The notes below the pieces were generated by a model. It searched no databases. It was not told where the DNA came from and saw only the letters and a list, made by a program, of their open reading frames with translations. Below, one piece after another: positions 6,112 to 7,963 of a stretch of 7,963 bases of DNA. The stretch covers positions 1 to 7,963 of the forward strand of contig CAKTCH010000058.1 of the NCBI GenBank assembly GCA_934538895.1, written 5' to 3'. The DNA is from an uncultured Alphaproteobacteria bacterium (GTDB taxonomy: Bacteria; Pseudomonadota; Alphaproteobacteria; Micavibrionales; Micavibrionaceae). The stretch's first letter is position 1. Each line of letters begins with the position of its first letter. Both the position numbers and the translations under genes were made by a program.

Positions 6112-6135
6112 AAAACCCCTCCGGAGAGGGGTTTT
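6112..6135 (+). terminator. Strong intrinsic terminator, usable from both sides
   Basis: AAAACCCCTC (6112-6121) and GAGGGGTTTT (6126-6135) form a perfect 10-bp stem around CGGA. The A tract and T tract make it work in both orientations. It closes the 63-aa gene on the plus strand and can also end the 44-aa gene arriving on the minus strand. Confidence 0.88.
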
Positions 6136-6138
6136 AAA

Positions 6139-6164
6139 ATCCGGTAACTATATCCGGTAACTAT
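6139..6164. repeat. Tandem duplication of a 13-mer
   Basis: ATCCGGTAACTAT occurs twice in immediate succession (6139-6151 and 6152-6164) in the short space between the terminator and the stop of the 44-aa gene. No function is evident; it is probably a slippage duplication. Confidence 0.85.
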
Positions 6165-6169
6165 AAAGG

Positions 6170-6304
6170 TCAGGCAGGTTTCCCCTGTCCTTTTTCGCGG
6201 GGCTGCGGGTGCGGCGTTTCATATTCGAACTCGCGTTTGGGCATTTCCTGCTGCTTGTCTCCGCCGCTCTGGTTCTTGGGGTGCTGATCCTTCGTAGGTT
6301 TCAT
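6170..6304 (-). CDS. 44-aa hydrophilic, probably disordered protein
   Basis: The ORF starts at ATG 6304 after GAGGAG and ends in TGA at 6172-6170. It encodes MKPTKDQHPKNQSGGDKQQE followed by a tail rich in Pro, Glu and Lys (PKREFEYETPHPQPREKGQ). There is no hydrophobic segment and almost every residue is polar or charged, so it is probably unfolded and cytoplasmic. Reality of the gene is supported by the strong ribosome site, the perfect GGAAC-N17-CGTT promoter 40 bp upstream and a terminator beyond. I do not recognise a family. Small hydrophilic stress proteins of this type are common in alphaproteobacteria, but no role can be assigned. Confidence 0.75.
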   Translation of the reverse strand: MKPTKDQHPKNQSGGDKQQEMPKREFEYETPHPQPREKGQGKPA

Positions 6305-6343
6305 GACGATCTCCTCTATATAAATAAAATCCGTTTTATTTCA

Positions 6344-6369
6344 AACGTATAAAAATGACGCTTGGTTCC
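6344..6369 (-). promoter_or_regulatory. EcfG-type promoter for the 44-aa gene
   Basis: GGAAC (6369-6365), 17 bases, CGTT (6347-6344) on the minus strand, a perfect match. It stands back to back with the plus-strand promoter at 6415-6440; the two -35 boxes are 45 bp apart. Confidence 0.8.
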
Positions 6370-6414
6370 GCTGTCGGTGGCAATGCCCTAATCCCCATGC
6401 CGGAAGCGTTCCAG

Positions 6415-6440
6415 GGAACCATTCTTTACGCAAATGCGTT
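6415..6440 (+). promoter_or_regulatory. EcfG-type promoter for the DUF883-like operon
   Basis: GGAAC (6415-6419), 17 bases, CGTT (6437-6440), a perfect match. GTTCC lies immediately before it (6408-6412), making GTTCC-AG-GGAAC. The leader to ATG 6477 would be about 30 nt. Confidence 0.82.
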
Positions 6441-6476
6441 CACTTCCCTATACACATTTCATACAGGAGACTGAAA

Positions 6477-6785
6477 ATGAGCAATATTACAACCAATACC
6501 GTTAAAGAGGCCGCGAACAATGCAGGCCTGAGCGAATTGCGTAAAGATCTGAACGTGCTCAAAGAGGATGCCGCCGCGACCATTCAGGATGCTGCCGTTC
6601 TTGCCAAAAACCTTAAGCATGAAAGTGGTGCGATTGCGCGCGATGGCGTGAAAACGCTGGCTGCCGCTGGCCGCAACGAATTTGAAAAGCTGGAAGAGCG
6701 TGTGCGCGACAGGCCGGGGCAAAGCGTTGCTCTGGCATTTTGCGCGGGTCTGGTTTTCAGCTACATCCTTGGCAGCCGCCGCTAA
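6477..6785 (+). CDS. DUF883/ElaB/YqjD-like membrane-anchored protein
   Basis: The 102-aa protein starts at ATG 6477 with AGGAGA seven bases upstream. Residues about 15-75 are a long charged amphipathic helix (LRKDLNVLKEDAAATIQDAA, then FEKLEERVRDRPGQS). Residues about 80-99 are a single C-terminal membrane helix ending in GSRR. This order, with an RxxPGQSVA junction before the helix, is the DUF883 arrangement. In Escherichia coli the relatives YqjD and ElaB are inner-membrane proteins reported to bind ribosomes in stationary phase under sigma-S control. That function is carried over by family likeness only. The gene has a perfect GGAAC promoter and is followed after 39 nt by a YqjE-like gene with no promoter visible between them, so they probably form an operon. 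Confidence 0.88.
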   Translation: MSNITTNTVKEAANNAGLSELRKDLNVLKEDAAATIQDAAVLAKNLKHESGAIARDGVKTLAAAGRNEFEKLEERVRDRPGQSVALAFCAGLVFSYILGSRR

Positions 6786-6824
6786 CGGTCGCGTGCATAA
6801 AGACGGTATAACGGGAGACAAAAG

Positions 6825-7274
6825 ATGGTAGCCATGCCTTTAATGAAGCAATTGGTTCTGGAAGGGTTGATGAGCGCACCTGTCCCCCGTTTACCCCGCA
6901 TCAGCTTTAGCGGCATCGCCTTTATGCTCGGGGGGGCGGTGCTGGGGCTGATGACGCTGGCCATTCTGTTCGTCGCGGAATATCTTTACCTCGTAACGCT
7001 GTATAGCGCACCCATGGCGGCTCTGGGGGTCGCCTGCACGGCAATGGCGCTGACGCTGTTGTCGCTGGGCACGGGCATGATCCTCATGGCAGGCAAGCGC
7101 CACAAAGGCCGCCATGCGCCCGCGAGTCCGCAGCCGGATATCGCTAAAACCGTATCCGCGCTGATCGATTCGATCACGGAGGAACTGGAAGATCCTATCC
7201 GCGAGAATCCCAAAACCGCCGTGGCCATAGCAAGCCTTGCCGGATTTATTGCCGGAGATCATGCCCGACCCTGA
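6825..7274 (+). CDS. YqjE-like two-helix membrane protein with DUF883-type tail
   Basis: The 149-aa protein starts at ATG 6825 with GGGAG upstream. Two closely spaced membrane segments lie at about residues 30-58 and 62-90, separated by a short LYSAPMA turn, in the manner of the phage-holin-like YqjE/DUF1469 family. A basic loop (KRHKGRHAP) and an amphipathic helix (about 105-125) follow. The tail, IRENPKTAVAIASLAGFIAG, resembles the C-terminal membrane segment of DUF883 proteins. Expected location is the inner membrane. It follows the DUF883-like gene in the same order as yqjD-yqjE of enterobacteria. The exact family is uncertain because overall similarity by eye is in pattern, not sequence. 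A hairpin spans its stop codon (CCGACC 7265-7270, GGTCGG 7277-7282). Confidence 0.75.
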   Translation: MVAMPLMKQLVLEGLMSAPVPRLPRISFSGIAFMLGGAVLGLMTLAILFVAEYLYLVTLYSAPMAALGVACTAMALTLLSLGTGMILMAGKRHKGRHAPASPQPDIAKTVSALIDSITEELEDPIRENPKTAVAIASLAGFIAGDHARP

Positions 7275-7310
7275 AAGGTCGGTCGGATAATCCACATTAA
7301 AGATTAAAAG

Positions 7311-7335
7311 CGGCGGGAACCTTGGTTTCCCGCCG
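7311..7335 (+). terminator. Hairpin terminator of the DUF883/YqjE-like operon, overlapping a promoter
   Basis: CGGCGGGAA (7311-7319) pairs with TTCCCGCCG (7327-7335) across a 7-nt loop. The T content after it is weak (ACCATTTGT), so efficiency is uncertain. Its 5' arm contains the GGAAC of the following candidate promoter. Confidence 0.65.
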
Positions 7336-7341
7336 ACCATT
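7316..7341 (+). promoter_or_regulatory. Weak EcfG-like promoter for the entericidin-like gene
   Basis: GGAAC (7316-7320), 17 bases, CATT (7338-7341), one mismatch at the second position of CGTT. It is the weakest of the nine and lies inside a terminator hairpin. The next ATG with a ribosome site is at 7380, about 32 nt past the predicted start. Confidence 0.4.
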
Positions 7342-7379
7342 TGTACCACATGTTAAATGCAACTATCAGGAGATGGATT

Positions 7380-7523
7380 ATGATTTTAAGGAAACAGACA
7401 ATTCTGGCTATGGGTCTGCTGGCGATGGCGGGTTTTACCGTATCGGCCTGCTCCAATACGATGCACGGTGCGGGAAGGGATATTGAAAATGCCGGCGAAG
7501 CCGTACAGGACGCCTCCCACTAA
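7380..7523 (+). CDS. Entericidin-like small lipoprotein
   Basis: The 47-aa precursor begins at ATG 7380 behind AGGAG; upstream in-frame codons to 7341 lack a ribosome site. A basic N-terminus (MILRK) and hydrophobic segment lead to a lipobox-like VSAC, with Cys24 as the lipidated residue. The mature part is only 24 residues: CSNTMHGAGRDIENAGEAVQ and a short end. The NTxxGxGxDIxxAGxAVxxA pattern is that of the EcnA/EcnB entericidin family, membrane lipopeptides linked to stationary-phase lysis and osmotic stress in enterobacteria. Ser at +2 fits outer-membrane sorting. Family assignment is firm; a toxin or antidote role is not shown. The 51-aa gene follows 18 nt after the stop and is probably co-transcribed. 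Confidence 0.9.
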   Translation: MILRKQTILAMGLLAMAGFTVSACSNTMHGAGRDIENAGEAVQDASH

Positions 7524-7541
7524 AGCGACAGGAGTAATAAA

Positions 7542-7697
7542 TTGAATAATAAAATGATTCTCGTGATTATTGCCATACTGCTGGCCGGTATTCTGGGCAT
7601 GGCGTTTATGCAATATCAGGACCGTCCGCAATCGCTGGGCGATCAGGTCGGCGAGGCTATAGAAGAGGTCGGCGACGAAATCGACGACGCGAACTGA
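7542..7697 (+). CDS. 51-aa membrane peptide with acidic amphipathic tail, TTG start
   Basis: The only well-placed ribosome site is AGGAG (7530-7534), seven bases before TTG 7542. An in-frame ATG at 7554 would be 19 bases away, so TTG is preferred. Residues 5-23 are a hydrophobic helix (MILVIIAILLAGILGMAF). The tail, SLGDQVGEAIEEVGDEIDDA, is an acidic amphipathic helix in which Gly and hydrophobic residues recur every three to four positions. It resembles the repeats of entericidin-like and CsbD/YtxH-like stress peptides, without a clear family. It is expected to be anchored in the inner membrane with the tail in the periplasm or cytoplasm. It lies 18 nt after the entericidin-like gene and is followed by a hairpin terminator. 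Confidence 0.75.
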   Translation: MNNKMILVIIAILLAGILGMAFMQYQDRPQSLGDQVGEAIEEVGDEIDDAN

Positions 7698-7734
7698 ATG
7701 GCCTAAATACTATAATATGTTTCTAGTTTTTAAA

Positions 7735-7766
7735 AAGCCGCCGGGAACTTCACGACCCGGCGGCTT
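7735..7766 (+). terminator. Hairpin terminator after the 51-aa gene, overlapping a promoter
   Basis: AAGCCGCCGGG (7735-7745) and CCCGGCGGCTT (7756-7766) form a perfect 11-bp stem with a 10-nt loop. The plus strand continues TTGTTCATT. On the minus strand the stem is followed by TTTTTAAAAAC, so it would act well in that direction too. Confidence 0.8.
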
Positions 7767-7769
7767 GTT
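7744..7769 (+). promoter_or_regulatory. EcfG-like promoter for the secreted protein gene
   Basis: GGAAC (7744-7748), 17 bases, TGTT (7766-7769), one mismatch. The element is laid over the terminator hairpin: the spacer is the loop and 3' arm. The leader to ATG 7843 would be about 67 nt and includes a small hairpin, CGGAG (7785-7789) with CTCCG (7795-7799). Confidence 0.55.
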
Positions 7770-7842
7770 CATTCTGGTGAATATCGGAGTGTCGCTCCGG
7801 AAGTAACCTTGAAAAATTGATCAAATGTGAAGGATAAGCATT

Positions 7843-7963
7843 ATGAATTACAAAATTTTGGCAACCGTGTCGGCTCTGGCGATTATGAGTCTTTCACCGA
7901 TGGCGATGGCGGCGGAGAACGTAAAAGGCGCGCTGGCGGCGGAGACGCAAACCGACCTGAAGC
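7843..7963 (+). CDS. Start of a secreted protein (C-terminus off window)
   Basis: Forty codons are visible from ATG 7843, which has AAGGA eight to nine bases upstream. The N-terminus is a classical Sec signal peptide: MNYK, a hydrophobic stretch ILATVSALAIMSLSP, and a cleavage motif AMA-A around residues 21-24. The mature part begins ENVKGALAAETQTDLK and is cut by the right edge. The product is probably periplasmic or outer-membrane. The visible mature part is too short to name a family. It may be expressed from the GGAAC-type promoter laid over the preceding terminator. Confidence 0.8.
   Translation, partial: MNYKILATVSALAIMSLSPMAMAAENVKGALAAETQTDLK

Noticed and set aside
6139..6164. Tandem 13-mer as a phage attachment site or CRISPR-like repeat
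   Set aside because: There are only two contiguous copies with no spacer, and no integrase, tRNA or cas gene nearby.
7706..7716. TATAAT after the 51-aa gene as a sigma-70 promoter
   Set aside because: No usable -35 is found 16-18 bp upstream, and a terminator follows at once.

Overview
The window looks like chromosomal DNA of an alphaproteobacterium with moderate GC content, possibly of the Micavibrio or Rhodospirillales kind; the genus is a guess. The strongest evidence is a repeated promoter of the alphaproteobacterial general stress response type, GGAAC-N17-CGTT, as recognised by EcfG sigma factors. Five perfect copies (416-441, 1100-1125, 1879-1904 and 6344-6369 on minus; 6415-6440 on plus) and four one-mismatch copies (1306-1331 on minus; 5806-5831, 7316-7341 and 7744-7769 on plus) lie upstream of small envelope or stress-type genes. 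All nine have exactly 17 bp between the elements.

Layout. Positions 1-1838 hold four minus-strand genes, each with its own GGAAC promoter: an OmpA-type lipoprotein, a 26-aa hydrophobic peptide, and two glycine-zipper proteins, the last running off the left edge. Positions 2049-5777 are a regulatory block: a CHASE3-PAS hybrid histidine kinase (+), an ECF sigma factor converging on it from the minus strand (4 bp between stop codons), and a divergent OmpR-type response regulator (+). None of these three has a visible GGAAC promoter. Positions 5806-7963 are again stress-type genes: a 63-aa anti-sigma-like protein without a membrane segment, a strong terminator, a 44-aa hydrophilic protein (-) diverging from a DUF883/YqjD-like gene, a YqjE-like two-helix membrane protein, an entericidin-like lipoprotein, a 51-aa TTG-started membrane peptide, and the start of a secreted protein cut by the right edge.

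How it may work together (inference): the ECF sigma factor in the middle is the obvious candidate to read the GGAAC promoters on both sides. The 63-aa protein is itself behind such a promoter and could provide negative feedback. The kinase and response regulator would feed envelope signals into the block. The classical PhyR and NepR partners are not in the window. The output genes resemble the sigma-S envelope regulon of enterobacteria (YqjD/ElaB, YqjE, entericidin, OmpA-like lipoprotein), but placed under an alphaproteobacterial ECF-type promoter. I saw no tRNA, rRNA, CRISPR array, insertion sequence or phage gene.
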